Origin: Metaphire vulgaris | Lineage: Eukaryota > Annelida > Clitellata > Crassiclitellata > Megascolecidae | Reading direction: 5' to 3' | Length of the DNA: 64,000 bases | NCBI GenBank assembly: GCA_018105865.1 | Contig: CM030868.1 | Coordinates: 4,012,531-4,076,530 of the forward strand | In this document: piece by piece, positions 30,201-41,365 of the stretch | Layout: each line of letters begins with the position of its first letter | How positions within the stretch are numbered: position 1 is the first letter of the stretch | The notes under the pieces: generated by a model | Databases searched by the model: none | What the model saw: the letters and a program-made list of their open reading frames with translations, nothing else | Told to the model about the DNA's origin: nothing | Position numbers and translations under genes: made by a program

Positions 30201-33200
30201 GCCGTGATCATAATTTCTACTCCGATCATCCCTGCTTCGATCCCGCTCTCTCCTCTTCTTTGCTTTCTTCTTCTCCTTTTTGTCACGTCGGTAATCCTTT
30301 TCAGCCAACGACTGTGAACGTTCCTTCAAGAACAAATTCAATGTTTTGACCAAAATAGCAACAAAAGTCATTTAAAATCTGATTCAATCATTAAAATCAT
30401 TAAATTAAGTACAGTAGAACTTTGTTATAATGGACTCAGTTATAAACATATACTCGGATGTAACGCACCGCAACGTATGGTCCCATATACTGTAATGCAC
30501 TACCGTATTGGATGGTATTGGATATAATGTACCTCGGATGTATCAGTAACATATCAAATTTTACAGACCCATCATGAACATTATAACAAAGTTCTACTAT
30601 AAATGATAATACAGCATAATATGGAATACCGCAACAGTATAAACTATTATTGAACAAGTATAAAAGCAATTGGCAAAAACCTTGATCTCGAACTGGTTGA
30701 TCATGCCTGTGGAGGAAACTATCTTGATTCGTTTCAGTGGTGGAAGACTAGAGGCATCCGCATGACGAGATGCAAGAGGAGGAGGAGGAGGAAGCGGAGA
30801 ATGTGGTATAGCGGTACTTGAAGATGCTGAATACGGACCCGGTGACTGACGAAGAGGCGGAGAAGGCGTGTAAAGAAAAGGCTTCTTCTTGCCCGTAATT
30901 TTCTTCTCGCTTTCGTAGCCAACGTTTTCAAGACATACTTTCGGCCAGTCACAAAATACAGGCTGGTTGGCATCCTGTCTTGCCGCAAACATCTCGTCTG
31001 GACGATCTCTGGCGTCTCTCTGTGGTTCGGGAGTTGCACCGAAAGTCAGTCTAGTGGATTTATGTCTGGGCTTTTTTCCTCAGTCACGGTCACTGTTGCC
31101 ACGTCGTCGTTTGCGTGATGATGCCTTAGCTTCCTGTGCATTTCGTCGGTGCTAACGTGCGGCTGGCAGACGGCGAAATCCGAAGTTAACTCCCTGAACC
31201 TTTTTTCGGGATCCTCGTCTCGAACTTTGCCGAGCGCAGGATAAACGCTCGGCTCTTCCGGCGTCGGATACTTCGACTTCTTACCCCAGTTGTTCGCGTT
31301 GCCGGAAAATGGTGCTTCGGAAAAGACAGTCAACTGCTCGAGAGGAGTTTTCGATTTCGCCTCCCACTCTTCACCGCTCGAGCTGTCAGGGGCGAGGCAT
31401 CGAAGGTCGGCGGTCCGACAGAATGAAGTTTCGACTTCCTTTGCCGCTCTTCCAATTTTTTCAAAGTGGCGTCGAAGCCGCGGACGACTTTCTCTGCCGC
31501 TTTCGGCTTCAACTTTTTCGGCCTTTTAACGGGAATACTTCTGTTGCTATACGAACTTAAAATCGTGAAATCGCCCGCTTCAACCACGACCGGGTCTTCG
31601 ATAATAACCTCTTCTTCGATGACAGGAGGCCACGTCGTTGGGATCTTAGGCGACGGGACGCTAGACACGTCAAAGATGTCCTCGACCGCGCTCTGCTTCG
31701 GTTCAATTTCGATGTGCGACTCGCCCGAACCGCACGACATCCTGGGACCGACGTCAAACGACGACGCCTTGATGACATCATCAATTGCGCTGTTGATGTG
31801 CGCATCTCGCTCGGCGGTGTGGTGCTCAAACAGCTGCGATGGCGGGGGAGGAGACGGTGCCCCGAGGTCGAGATAGAAGTTGTCGACAGGGCAGACCCCG
31901 TCGTCCCCGATGCTCTGTCTTGCGATCGCCGGCAGTACCGAGGCGTCGCAGAATTCGTCTGGATCGAATCTTACGTCGTTCTGCGAGGAATTCTGCACGA
32001 CTGTGTTGATGCTGTCCTCGTACGAACGTATCCTCGACATCTGGAGTTCCCTGTCTAGCGGCGCGCCGTCGCCGACCTGGGTTATATCTCCCGGAAACTT
32101 TTCCTTCATCGCTCGGTCCAGCGTACAAGACGTCGAATTGTCCGACGGCGCCTTTCTCCCGCCGGGCTTCGTCTTGTTCGCCAGCGTCTTCTCGCTTTTC
32201 GGTAGTTTCGGTAACTTGCTCGCAACCAAAGAAGCAACGACGTGCAGAAGTTTCTTCTGCTTCTTAACACCGTGTTTCAGCGGTCGGTGCACGCCGTCCG
32301 TCGGGAATTTTCCGGACCTTTTCGCGTCTTGCGGGAGGAACATCAGCGCCTCGGGTTGCAGGACGCTCTTTACCTCGCACTCGTCGGTCACGTCTAGCCT
32401 TTCGGCGATGCTGGTGGGCAGCAGAGTAGGCGAGGGCGGGACCAACCGTCTCGGCGGAGAGGGGGATGCTATTCTGGCGGAAGCGCGGATGCCCGGTCTT
32501 ATCGGAATAAAGGATCCGGAGTCAGACACGAGGAAACTCTTCATCTCGTATTGACTTTGCATCGCTTCATCTGGTAGGTATCTGTGACAGAAATCACAAG
32601 TTAAAACAAATTATTATTGAGACATACAGGGTGTGTGAAAGAAAACTTTATTTTGAAGCTCAATTCATAATTGATAGACAGGAAATAGCATCAAACTGAA
32701 GCTTATTTACTAAAGAATTTTGATGTACGTTAAATATATTAACATTGCTAATTCATTACCTGGATCATCTGAAGTCTTATGTTATTTTTTTCTTAGTTAA
32801 TTATAAATTACGGAAGTTAATTATTAATTACTGCTTATATCCACAGAACCACATTTTGGGTTCATCCACATAGTATGTACGCACTGAAGAGGGGGTCTGG
32901 ATTTAGAAGATTTTGTGTATGTACAGTGTGTGCAACCATGTAAGTTGAAAACATGCCTTTTTTGCGTACGTACTATATGGATGATCCCTTTCACATGTCA
33001 CTTGCATGTCATATATTTCTTACAAACTACTCGTACACTCTTTGCCTGCATGACCCACACATGGACCAGATCTAATGCATAGGATACATGGATAAACACA
33101 AAGTACAGTTTTGCACTAAGATATGTTTTCTGTCCACAAGAACATCAATGAAACAGTCACACACCGCAGTCTTTTTCCCTGCTCCAGTGTCATTGGTAAA

Positions 33201-35151
33201 CGATTTCTTGTCGCGTTCATCGCGCCGGGCGTAGTGACCGTTCCAGGACCAACTGGCGCTAAAGCACGTGAACCTTCTGGAAAAAAACAAAGTTATACAA
33301 ACATTTCTGACCAGCCACTGCAAAAAGTCATAAATTAATTAGTAGGAAAATATTTTGCAAAGGCATGAAAATGTCCATACAACCAAAAATCAACTTCCAA
33401 ATTTCTCATCACAAAAGCATTTAATTTAATTAATTATCAGAACGATTCACCAATACAGAGTAGATAATGATAGTAAAAGCATTTTTAATGATTATGTGCC
33501 TACGTGAGTCAATGACTTAACAAACCCGACAATCTAAATTGAAACAGGAAAAAAAATAGTGGATCCCACTTCACTGTATACCGCTAAATAATACCAGTTG
33601 TAACAACATAAAAACATAGTGTTTTGTGCATACAATTAATTATCATAGTCATTGTCCTTTTGTTTCTATGACCTGGCTTCTGACTTTGTCTATAATTGTC
33701 TCATATTCCAGTTGAAAGCATAACATAAATACTTCTAAAAAGTCATTGTCCTTTAAGTAACTTTGTCTATAATTGTCTCATATTCCAGTTGAAAGCATAA
33801 CATAAATACTCTAAAATAAGTAACCATAAGCTACACTTCCTTACCATATTTTTACTTCTATAACACTCACCAACATAATACATATACACACACCTGTAAC
33901 ATGCATACTTGTAAAACATGACAGATTACATGCAGAGAATTATAGAAATGGAATCGCTTATTCCCATCTTGAACGCCGCGGAAAATTTCTGGCAGTACCT
34001 TCCACTTCGGTTCTATCTTCCTCGGTTTGGTTGTTTGTTCTCGTGCCGATCGACTGGGGTTTCTTCTCAGCATCCAACAGGGACTTCATTTTCTCCGCAC
34101 TTAACGGAAACTGCGGCACTTCGACCACGAGAGACGACGGTTCTACCTCGATCAGATAGCCAAGGAGATCGTGAAGGTTCACTCCAAGATCCGCAAATGC
34201 CATGCCTAAGTCATCTAGGTCGGGAGCTGTTCTTCCATCTACAGTGCATTGTATATTGTATTGTATTGTATTGTATACTGGACTATTTATATAGCGCCGT
34301 AAACATAGCATGACCAAAAACAAGGGCGCTTTACAGGGGGTATGACTCCCTAAACAGATGGATTTTCGGTCTGTTTTTGAAGATGGGCCAAGCTTTGATC
34401 TTATTTTGATTATTTGATCTTGAGTGCATAGATCAACTGCATTGATCAGTTTAATATGAAAAAATGGAATGCATTCCTTTGATTGTAAAATGATTAGGAC
34501 CCATTATTCTCGCAGTAAAGCGGCAGAATTCTGGACAAATTAATGAAGCAATGTCAAAAAAATATAAAAATAATATAAAAATATAATTGAGCAAAGCTCC
34601 AACAGACCAGTGATTTGACCAAATGCGTTCATCAAAGAAGTAAGAAATGTTCTAATTAACCCCTTAACTGGGGATCCCGGATATATCCGTCCATTTTACA
34701 TTGAGTTACAGTTAAATACACGGTTAAGGGGTTAATGGGATCATGGCTCTAGTGGCGGCTCCAGGATTTGGCAAGTGGGGGCCGTTGTAGTGGCAACCTC
34801 TAAGCATGGGGGCCGACTATTTTTTCATAAACCTGGACTAGTCTTGTTCTTAGAATGAGTGCACTAAAGTATGGCGGCCACTGTGGGGGGGGCAGCATGC
34901 AATAGGGGAGGGGGCTTGGGACCCTCGTTTCCCCCTGTGAGAATGGCTCATATAAGAAATATGCTTCATGTGTGTGTACACTTGCCAAGTTCTGCAAAGA
35001 AGTGCACTTTTCTGCAGATGTTGGTGATGTTTCTGTCCAGTAAGTCGACAAGAACATCCATGACAGACTGGTGCACCGCATCCCAGCCCAACTGCTGAAT
35101 AATCTGAGCGATGATGGTCGGAAGCAACCTCCTCGCACACGCAAGAGCCAT
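25726..35151 (-). CDS. TAF3: TFIID subunit 3 (TAF3): N-terminal histone fold, C-terminal PHD finger; 9 coding exons with three apparent frameshifts
   Basis: TAF3 is a TFIID subunit that pairs with TAF10 through its histone fold and reads H3K4me3 with its PHD finger. Coding exons (minus strand): 34980-35151, 33999-34238, 33165-33276, 30681-32581, 29620-30323, 28682-28845, 27261-27984, 26500-26603, 25726-25861, about 1,419 residues. The start MALACARRLL aligns with the vertebrate N-terminus. The histone fold includes IIQQLGWDAVHQSVMDVL and GRTAPDLDDLGMAF. The middle is Lys/Arg/Ser-rich and contains YLPDEAM, INSAIDDVIKA, DSSSGEEWEAKSK and IPKITLKFGSS. The tail has VTTETVSKVV, then the PHD finger: WICPAC, GCDECDDWYHW, WYCRRC. 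Three frame changes (G run 31389-31392, T run 31072-31077, T run 30145-30149, plus strand) are each repaired by one added base. All splice phases close only with these repairs, so I favour sequencing error over decay. Confidence 0.94.
25945..26245 (+). mobile_element. tRNA-derived SINE (family A)
   Basis: A box-A-like TAGCAGAGTGGTAACAGC and a box B CGCGGGTTCAACTCCCG form a tRNA-like head at about 25950-26022. A ~200 bp body and a repeated ACTTTACTTTCTACTTTACTT tail follow. It lies in the last TAF3 intron. The body and tail show that it is a retroposon, not a working tRNA gene. Confidence 0.8.
26300..26478. mobile_element. TTCGTTATAACG-family element (Tigger/pogo-like)
   Basis: Begins TACAGTAGAACCTCGTTATA and ends AACGAGGTTCTACTGTA, flanked by TA. 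This copy is a subfamily with a CGATATATCCGAGG interior. It lies in the last TAF3 intron. Confidence 0.75.
27185..27226. repeat. (AAT)n microsatellite
   Basis: An AAT run in the TAF3 intron just downstream (minus sense) of the donor at 27260. Confidence 0.95.
28338..28535. mobile_element. CAGTGYTTATTCTAGGCC-family element
   Basis: Begins CAGTGTTTATTCTAGGCC and ends CTAGAATAAACACTG. ATTTTGAG occurs at both borders, offset by one base on the right. It lies in a TAF3 intron. Confidence 0.7.
28862..29041. mobile_element. TTCGTTATAACG-family element (Tigger/pogo-like)
   Basis: Begins TACAGTAGAATTTCGTTACA and ends ATAACAAAGTTCTACCTTA. It carries the family core CTGTAAAATTTAGCACG and is intronic in TAF3. 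Confidence 0.7.
29050..29540. mobile_element. Composite repeat with CTTTTTTGCTCGTCA block
   Basis: It carries AACCTTTTTTGCTCGTCAAC at about 29135. It ends with GCGCCGAAAACCCTAGC, TACGGCTCTG. The two ends look like eroded inverted termini. It lies in the TAF3 intron 28846-29619. Confidence 0.5.
30411..30600. mobile_element. TTCGTTATAACG-family element (Tigger/pogo-like)
   Basis: Begins TACAGTAGAACTTTGTTATA and ends ATAACAAAGTTCTACTATA. It lies in the TAF3 intron 30324-30680. Confidence 0.75.
32858..32992. mobile_element. GGGTCCATCCATATAGTA-family palindromic element
   Basis: Begins TGGGTTCATCCACATAGTA and ends GTACTATATGGATGATCCC. It lies in the TAF3 intron 32582-33164. Confidence 0.7.
33646..33812. 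repeat. Two-copy tandem duplication (~80-90 bp unit)
   Basis: CTTTGTCTATAATTGTCTCA through AAAGCATAACATAAATAC occurs at 33685-33733 and again at about 33761-33810, with AGTCATTGTCCTTT ahead of each. It lies in a TAF3 intron. Confidence 0.85.
34656..34735. mobile_element. TTAA-bounded miniature element, copy 6
   Basis: TTAACCCCTTAACTGGGG at one end and CACGGTTAAGGGGTTAA at the other. It lies in TAF3 intron 1. Confidence 0.75.
34750..34940. mobile_element. CAGTGGCGGCTCC-family element, diverged or interrupted
   Basis: Begins TAGTGGCGGCTCCAGGATTT and matches the family to about 34830. It then continues in less similar sequence to the G-rich block near 34930. It lies in TAF3 intron 1. Confidence 0.55.
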
Positions 35152-35261
35152 CTGCAAGAAAATTTCAATGTACGCAGCGGCCAAATAAAATCGCCCCTGT
35201 AAAGTATAAGCATTTTTCGTTTGCATAAACCTATTCACTGAAGCACTCTGCAATAACAGTT

Positions 35262-35385
35262 ACGAGAGGAAGATGGCAGAGTGGGTTATGCGCTGGAGTG
35301 GTAGGAGCGAGGTGCAAGCCTTGTTAACAACCCTAGTGGCTTTCACACAGGCAGTAATGCATCCTAAGCCACTTTAAACCATGCT
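35262..35385 (+). mobile_element. tRNA-derived SINE (family B)
   Basis: It shares GATGGCAGAGTGGGTTATGC, GCTGGAGTGGTAGG and TTCACACAGGCAGTAATGC with the copy at 9515. It lies about 110 bases upstream of the TAF3 start codon. Confidence 0.55.
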
Positions 35386-36268
35386 ATAACTTTCTAATGC
35401 ACTGAATCAAATAAGCTTCGATGTTTACACAATAATAGCATTCACAGATATTGTTAAAACTTATTTTCATAATTTGAAGATTAAAATAGAAATAGCCAGC
35501 AATTTTTTTAATAGTTTTGAGCTTGCTTCTGCTTATCATGTTTCTCATAATGGCTAACTGTAATTAACCTGCATCAATTAGTGTCAACAGAATTTGACAG
35601 ATGTTTGGTCTATGAGTGCAGATTCATGATTTCACCAGATTTTGTAAAAGTGACAGCAGAGGACAGTGGTCTTGCAAATGTATAACTTTACAAATCAGTT
35701 TACAAAAGTATATGCAAACTTAAAAATGCCTTCAATGCATTACATCACATTACTATGCTCGCTAAACTTTTTAACATAGTCAACAGATTTAATAAGTCAA
35801 AATGGCAACATATGGAACCAGTCACATCACATGAACAATGTCTTACATGATTAATATAGCACATTTATAAAAATAATATATACTAATCATCAGCCTAAAT
35901 TTCTATGCCAACCATACTAATTTCCACTCTGCGGCGATGGATACATGAGTGTCCAGGAATTGAACCCAGAATAAAGCAGGTAGGGCTAACGCTCTAGTAC
36001 TCTACCAACCGATACTCAAAGCATTCGATGTATACAACTGACTGGTGATTGCCAGATATAAGTGACACATCCCACTGAACTGAACTCAAAAATACATGAT
36101 GGACGAAAATTTTCATGTTAGTTGACAAATAAAACTCAATGGTTCGAATCTGCCATTACCAATACGTGGCAGATATGCAAAACAGTTGTGCAATTGCATT
36201 GGTATTATTCGCACATGAATTGGTGTCATTCTTGCACACTCACATTTCCACCAGCGCAGGGCGTAAAT

Positions 36269-36461
36269 CAGTGGCGGCTCTAGGATTTGGCAAGTGGGGC
36301 CGTTGGGGTGTCAACTTCTAATCATGGGAGCCAACCATTTGTTGTTTAATGTATGTAGCATTAAGTATAGGGTCCCAACTGGGGGGCCATTGGGGGGGCC
36401 AGGCTCTCAATAGGGAGGGCACGGGCCACCCTGCCCTGGCCCCCCGGTGGAGCCGCCACTG
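36269..36461. mobile_element. CAGTGGCGGCTCC hAT-type element with exact 8 bp duplication
   Basis: The 193 bp element begins CAGTGGCGGCTCTAGG and ends GGTGGAGCCGCCACTG. It is flanked by the exact 8-mer GCGTAAAT (36261-36268 and 36462-36469). Confidence 0.88.
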
Positions 36462-36645
36462 GCGTAAATCGATACAGTCTGCACAGTTCATTAGGCTAAT
36501 GCAGTTCATTATCAAAGCGCTATATAAATGTAAGATTTCTATTCCACAATCAGCACATAAACAAGATATTGATTAACAATAGTGGCTAAGATGCTTAACA
36601 ATGATAAGCTAAGAAGCTTATTAATAATGATTAAACAGTAACAAT

Positions 36646-36745
36646 AATAAGGTTTAGAGTGGTCTGGTAGGGTCTGCCTGTGTGAGAACCACTATGTTTC
36701 ACCCATCCATTCATTACATGATTACATCAGGTCTTGCTGTGTATA
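36646..36745. repeat. Interspersed repeat shared with 58081-58180
   Basis: Both copies contain GGTCTGCCTGTGTGAGAACC, ACTATGTTTCACCCATCCAT and GGTCTTGCTGTGTA. No coding or promoter signature was seen. Confidence 0.7.
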
Positions 36746-37515
36746 AAAAAAGCCTACTTAACAACAACAACAATAAGAAGAAAAAGAATGAACTTCTAAA
36801 GCGCCAGTTCTACTAATCTAAAGAAAAGGAACCAACTGATGGTACATTAAACCAGGATGAAAACCAGCCAGACAGTCCATGCATCTAGCTGCAAAAACAT
36901 CTTTATTATAATTTATAACAAAAATGGCCGTGAATCCAAGCACAGTGTGCGATCATGGACAGTCAAGAGCGTCTTAAATCGTTAAATATTAGACGTGAAA
37001 CGCTGTGGAGACTTAATGTCATGATGAATGAACCTACAGTCCTGGTTAGTATTGAAGGTAAAAATCAGCTCATCGTGCTAATCCAACCACCAGCGAGATC
37101 GACTGACAGCGAAACGGAAATGCATCGCGCATTTATAAGGCTCCACGTGACCACTGCGAACAGGTTCTCGGAAGTTATCTAGCGCTATAATTAGGAGCAG
37201 ATTATACGACTACAGTCATGAGGTTTTCCTAATTATTTCAGGCGATGGGATTCTACTTGGAAATTGTAGAAATCGTTTTATTAGGTTTCGTTAATTTAGG
37301 CGTTCGTTCATGTAAGTCGACGAAATTCACTGAGCGCATAGGAATAAGGAGCTACTTCGGTGCATCTTTTGAAAGCGCTATAGAAGTTAACGAGATTTTA
37401 CTTACTTACTTTTTACTGAACCATAAAAAGTTTTCAATACATAAAAAGTTACACGCAATTGTGTATGTCATAATGTCAGTACCAGTACTTTAATGAGTAT
37501 TGACCGCTTTATCCC

Positions 37516-37697
37516 AGTGTTTATTTTAGGCCTGTTTTTTTTTTTTTTTGATTTCTCCCAAAGTTTCAAAATTCCCCCAAAAATCTGTATATGTTGGCTT
37601 GGGGATGGAAATTACTCCTCAAGCGTGGAGAGACAAATATCCTCCCCCCAACATTTCAAACTCCCCCCATTGTCAAGGTGACTAGAATAAACACTGG
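37516..37697. mobile_element. CAGTGYTTATTCTAGGCC-family element
   Basis: Begins CAGTGTTTATTTTAGGCC and ends CTAGAATAAACACTG. GCTTTATCC occurs immediately at both borders. Confidence 0.75.
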
Positions 37698-37938
37698 CTT
37701 TATCCTATTGTCGATATCATAAAACAAGTTGGCAATATTCTGTCTATTGACCTAGGCCTACAACATGGTCAGGTCAGGAACTCAGAGTAAGCCCAAAACT
37801 GTGGAATCATGCAGGGCGCGATTTGTACGGGGAAGGCGAGAATCTTCTCCCCCCCCACTGCCCAACTGCACCCCCTACTGCTACATCCCCACCACTACGA
37901 CTCAAAAATATATAGGAAATTACATTTTTGCTTGTCGA

Positions 37939-37939
<1 letters not shown>

Positions 37940-38005
<66 letters not shown>
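37940..38005. repeat. (AT)n microsatellite
   Basis: A long pure AT run. Confidence 0.95.
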
Positions 38006-38110
38006 CCTATAGGAAATTATCTGTTTTTGACTTGTCCACTGAAAAATGCGACAACCAAACACCTCGCCTCGGAAAATCTGCACCCCTGCTAAAAATTCGT
38101 TCCGACGTGC

Positions 38111-38297
38111 CAGTGGCGGCTCCACCGGGAGGCCAGGGGTTCCGTGCCCCCCTATTGAGTGCCTGCCCCAGTGCCCCCCCAGTTGGGACCCTGTATACTT
38201 AATGCTACATACATTAAACAACAAATGGTCCCCCTCCCCTGATTAGAAGTTGCCACCCCAACGGCCCCCCACTTGCCAAATCCTAGAGCCGCCACTG
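38111..38297. mobile_element. CAGTGGCGGCTCC hAT-type element with exact 8 bp duplication
   Basis: The 187 bp element begins CAGTGGCGGCTCCACC and ends TAGAGCCGCCACTG. It is flanked by the exact 8-mer CGACGTGC (38103-38110 and 38298-38305). Confidence 0.88.
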
Positions 38298-38420
38298 CGA
38301 CGTGCCTGTCAGGATTGGGTTATATTTTAAAAGTAGGCAACTGGCGCAACCACGGGGCACGTCCCAGTCCCTACAATTTGGGCTGGGACCGTTCGTAACA
38401 TTGTATGCCAAACCATTTGA

Positions 38421-38911
38421 GGGACTGTCCATTAATTACGTCGACAATTAAAATAGGGGAAGGGGTTTTAAAAGCTTGACATTTGTTGACATGGTAGGGG
38501 GGGGTCAAGATAAATTTACGTCAGCAATTTCATTTTTTTACAACCAATATAGACCTATTAGCATAGGAGAAAGTTAATTTCCTTAATTTCCATAATTCTA
38601 TTTTAGCTTAAAAGCCAGCAGTATAAAATAGTTTAGCTTGTAAGGGAGAAGGTTTACAGTTTGGACATACTTTCATAATCATTAGGGGTCACTGAAAATT
38701 TGACAGTTGTTGACAAAGAGGGGGGTTGAAAATTGCCTAAAACTTTCGACATAATTAGGCCTAATGGTCGGCCCCTTGTATGGGGGCTTCACAGTTTTTG
38801 ACATAATTTTAGGGGTCGCAGAAAATGTGACAGCTACTGTAGTTGTTGACAAGGAGAGGAGTCAAACATTGCCAAAAACTTGTTGACGCACAGTAATTAA
38901 TGGACAGTCTC
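38421..38911. mobile_element. Palindromic element with GGGACTGTCCATTAATTACG ends
   Basis: Begins GGGACTGTCCATTAATTACG and ends GTAATTAATGGACAGTCTC. The interior repeatedly shows GACAGTTGTTGAC-like blocks. A related left end occurs at 42051 (GGGGCTGTCCATTAATTACG). Confidence 0.65.
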
Positions 38912-39003
38912 TGAGTAGTGGTGGGTGGGTAGGCAGGCCTAGCACGATAATGTGAGAAGGAACGAAAGAAGTTCAAAGTGCATTTGGGTTGGCTGAGAAA
39001 ATC

Positions 39004-39015
39004 CATCACCATCAC

Positions 39016-39079
<64 letters not shown>

Positions 39080-39240
39080 CTCCATGGATGCTGTAACCGT
39101 ATGTGTCGACAGCCTGATTCACAATTTGTCTCCATCTTTCTCGGTCCTGCGTCGCTCTGGTCAGTATGTGCAGCTTAGCTCCGCGTTCCCCATTCTTCGA
39201 TATCATCCAACCACCCTCTTCTCAGTCTCCCTCTTCGATT
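39004..39240 (-). pseudogene. 3' end of an RTE-like LINE with (GAT)n tail
   Basis: The minus strand reads RRGWLDDIEEWGTRS, then after a frame change QDRERWRQIVNQAVDTYG, SIHGAG and a stop at about 39073. It is followed directly by a long GAT/ATG microsatellite (39004-39076). A basic RERWR C-terminus next to a trinucleotide tail is typical of RTE-clade LINEs. Confidence 0.65.
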
Positions 39241-40527
39241 TTCTCCATCCATGGGCGTCCGGAGAGGGGTGCAAGGGGTGCAAAGTTTATTGATTTTCCC
39301 CTTTTCTTTTCATCCACAGCCTACTTCCTATGAATTCATTTCACCCACCCACCCACCCCCAAGAAATCCTGGAACCGCCACTGCTAGCAACCCATTGCAA
39401 TTCCAATGACTATCCATAGGGCCTACATTATGAAAACCGATCTTCAAAGCAGACCAATTTATGCCCAGTCGCTTTTTTTCAATCAGTCACCGACGGAAAT
39501 TTGCTTATCCGAACGACAATCCGGACGACAGAATGCCCGAGGGGTTTGACAACATAAGAGAAACGTATCACATCGGATCAGTGACAGACTAATTCGGAAG
39601 CTGTCCCACCAAGAGATCGATCGAAAGAACCGAAGAACCCAATCAAACTACTATCAGAAATCGCCAGAAATCGCAGCGATGGTCAATGTCTACGTCAAAC
39701 AAACAAAACAATTTTTAAAACTTTCTAAACCGATAAATTTGAGTTAGGCCCTAGCCTAATATTCAATAACAGAATCATAGATATCATATTATGCACAGTA
39801 GGCAGTGGCGATTCCAGGAATTCTTGGTGGGGGGTGAAAACATTTATATGAAATTGGTGGAGGGATGCAAAGTGAAGAAGAAAAAACAAAGGAAAATAGA
39901 GAAAAAGGTCCTTGTTAGTGTTTTGCCCACTAAATGTTAATAAATCTTGCAAAAAAGGCCGACAAGCAAAAAAGAAGGCCATTCGCAGTATTTTTCACTT
40001 TTTTGACTACCGGTCGTTGTCGGTCAGATCAAAGGCGGATTACCTAAAGTCGTTTCCTAAATGCCTTGAATACAGGCAGTACGTAGCATCACAGAAGACT
40101 TGCTATAGGCCTATATCGCTGCAATAGGCTACAAACAATGCGTGGTCCACTGGTCCTATTTAGAAAACCAGCGAGGGAGCCTTAAACCAGCCGTCTATGC
40201 GTTTCTCCCAAACAAGACGTTCGTCACCGTTACGTTTACCTGACTTTCCTGGCTAATTCGGAAGCATAATAGAGAACAATGGCGTCCCATAGAATATCCG
40301 GGCACTCTGGGCCCAGCCCCCCCTCAAATTCAATGGCCGATTCAATTCAGCGAGAAACTCCTGTACGGCGTTTCGAAAAGGAACGCAATTTTGCGTGGGG
40401 AAAATGGACAATGCTCCGTTGTTCCAGCATCCGAGTTTTTAAAAGCCCCTGTGGAAAAAAAAAGATGAGAAGCCGACGAAAGAGCAAAGTTCACTTCAAC
40501 TTTAGTGCCACGCCAACGTGTATTGCA

Positions 40528-40607
40528 TTAACCCCTTAACTGTGTATTTAACTGTAACTCAATGTAAAATGGACGGATATATCCGGGATCCCCATTTAAG
40601 GGGTTAA
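40528..40607. mobile_element. TTAA-bounded miniature element, copy 7
   Basis: TTAACCCCTTAACTGTG at one end and CCATTTAAGGGGTTAA at the other. The interior is nearly identical to the copies at 11988 and 34656 (inverted). Confidence 0.75.
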
Positions 40608-40741
40608 TGTCAAATTTTAAAAAATTGCATTAGATATACTAAGTATGTATCCTGACATACTACTATCTGTATCATTTGAGTATGTATTGTGAAATAAAAG
40701 ACCATTTGATTTGATTTGAAAAAAATTATTGATTACATCAT

Positions 40742-40971
40742 CAGGCCTGAGGAGAGGAGGGGTGCAGCCGGTACATTGTACCGGGACCCATGGAGTTTTC
40801 AGGGGCCCAGATCCGGTGACGATAAGATTTTTTGTTGTTGTCAGGCTGTTTTTGGAGAGTTGATAACGTTTTTCTGCTTGTCAGAGGTTTCCGAGACTTG
40901 ATAATTTTTTCTTAAGGGCCCGCAAATTTTTGTGTCCCCAGGGCCCGAAATGATTTCTCTCGGCGGCCCTG
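40742..40971. mobile_element. Non-autonomous hAT-type element (CAGGCCTG/CGGCCCTG ends) with exact 8 bp duplication
   Basis: The 230 bp element begins CAGGCCTGAGGAG and ends TCGGCGGCCCTG. It is flanked by the exact 8-mer TACATCAT (40734-40741 and 40972-40979). Internal blocks TTTTTTGTTGTTGTCAGG and TTTTTCTGCTTGTCAGAGG match the block shared across families. Confidence 0.8.
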
Positions 40972-41027
40972 TACATCATTGAATGTATGACCTAAGCTTA
41001 TATCGATAGCAGAAAGTGGCAACATAC

Positions 41028-41365
41028 AGTGAAACTTCGTTATAACGTACTTAGCTGGTCTGTAAAATTTAGCACGTTATATCCGAGGCACGTTATATCC
41101 AATATCATCCAATACGGTAGCGCATCACATGAGATCGTACATTGCGGCAGGGGGCGCCCACAGATGGGGGGAAAAGGAAGCAAATGCTTCCTAAAAAAGC
41201 TAGGGGGAGGAAATTATCCCCTGAGTTTTGGTATCACGTTGGAGTAGCACAGGGAAAAGGGAAGCTGCTTCCAAGTAGCCAGGGGATGGGCGCCCCCTCA
41301 TTGCGCGGTACGCTATAACCGAGGATGCGTTAGCCTCTATAACCGAGTCCTTGATAACGATCGAT
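41028..41365. mobile_element. TTCGTTATAACG-family element split by a hAT-type insertion
   Basis: The outer left part begins ACAGTGAAACTTCGTTATAACG and the right part carries GCGGTACGCTATAACC. A 151 bp insertion (41148-41298) starts CAGGGGGCGCCC and ends GGGCGCCCCCT. It is flanked by CATTGCGG and CATTGCGC, 7 of 8 identical. Confidence 0.7.

Noticed and set aside
31466..32554. Long plus-strand frames opposite TAF3 exon 4 (for example 31880-32554)
   Set aside because: Antisense shadows of a clearly coding, CpG-rich TAF3 exon.
25726..35151. TAF3 as a processed or decayed pseudogene
   Set aside because: It retains all introns with intact splice sites, and all damage is single-base homopolymer loss; error is the simpler explanation, though not proven.
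36955..37182. 75-residue plus-strand frame upstream of TAF3
   Set aside because: Looks protein-like in composition, but no family match, no splice partners and too short to support.
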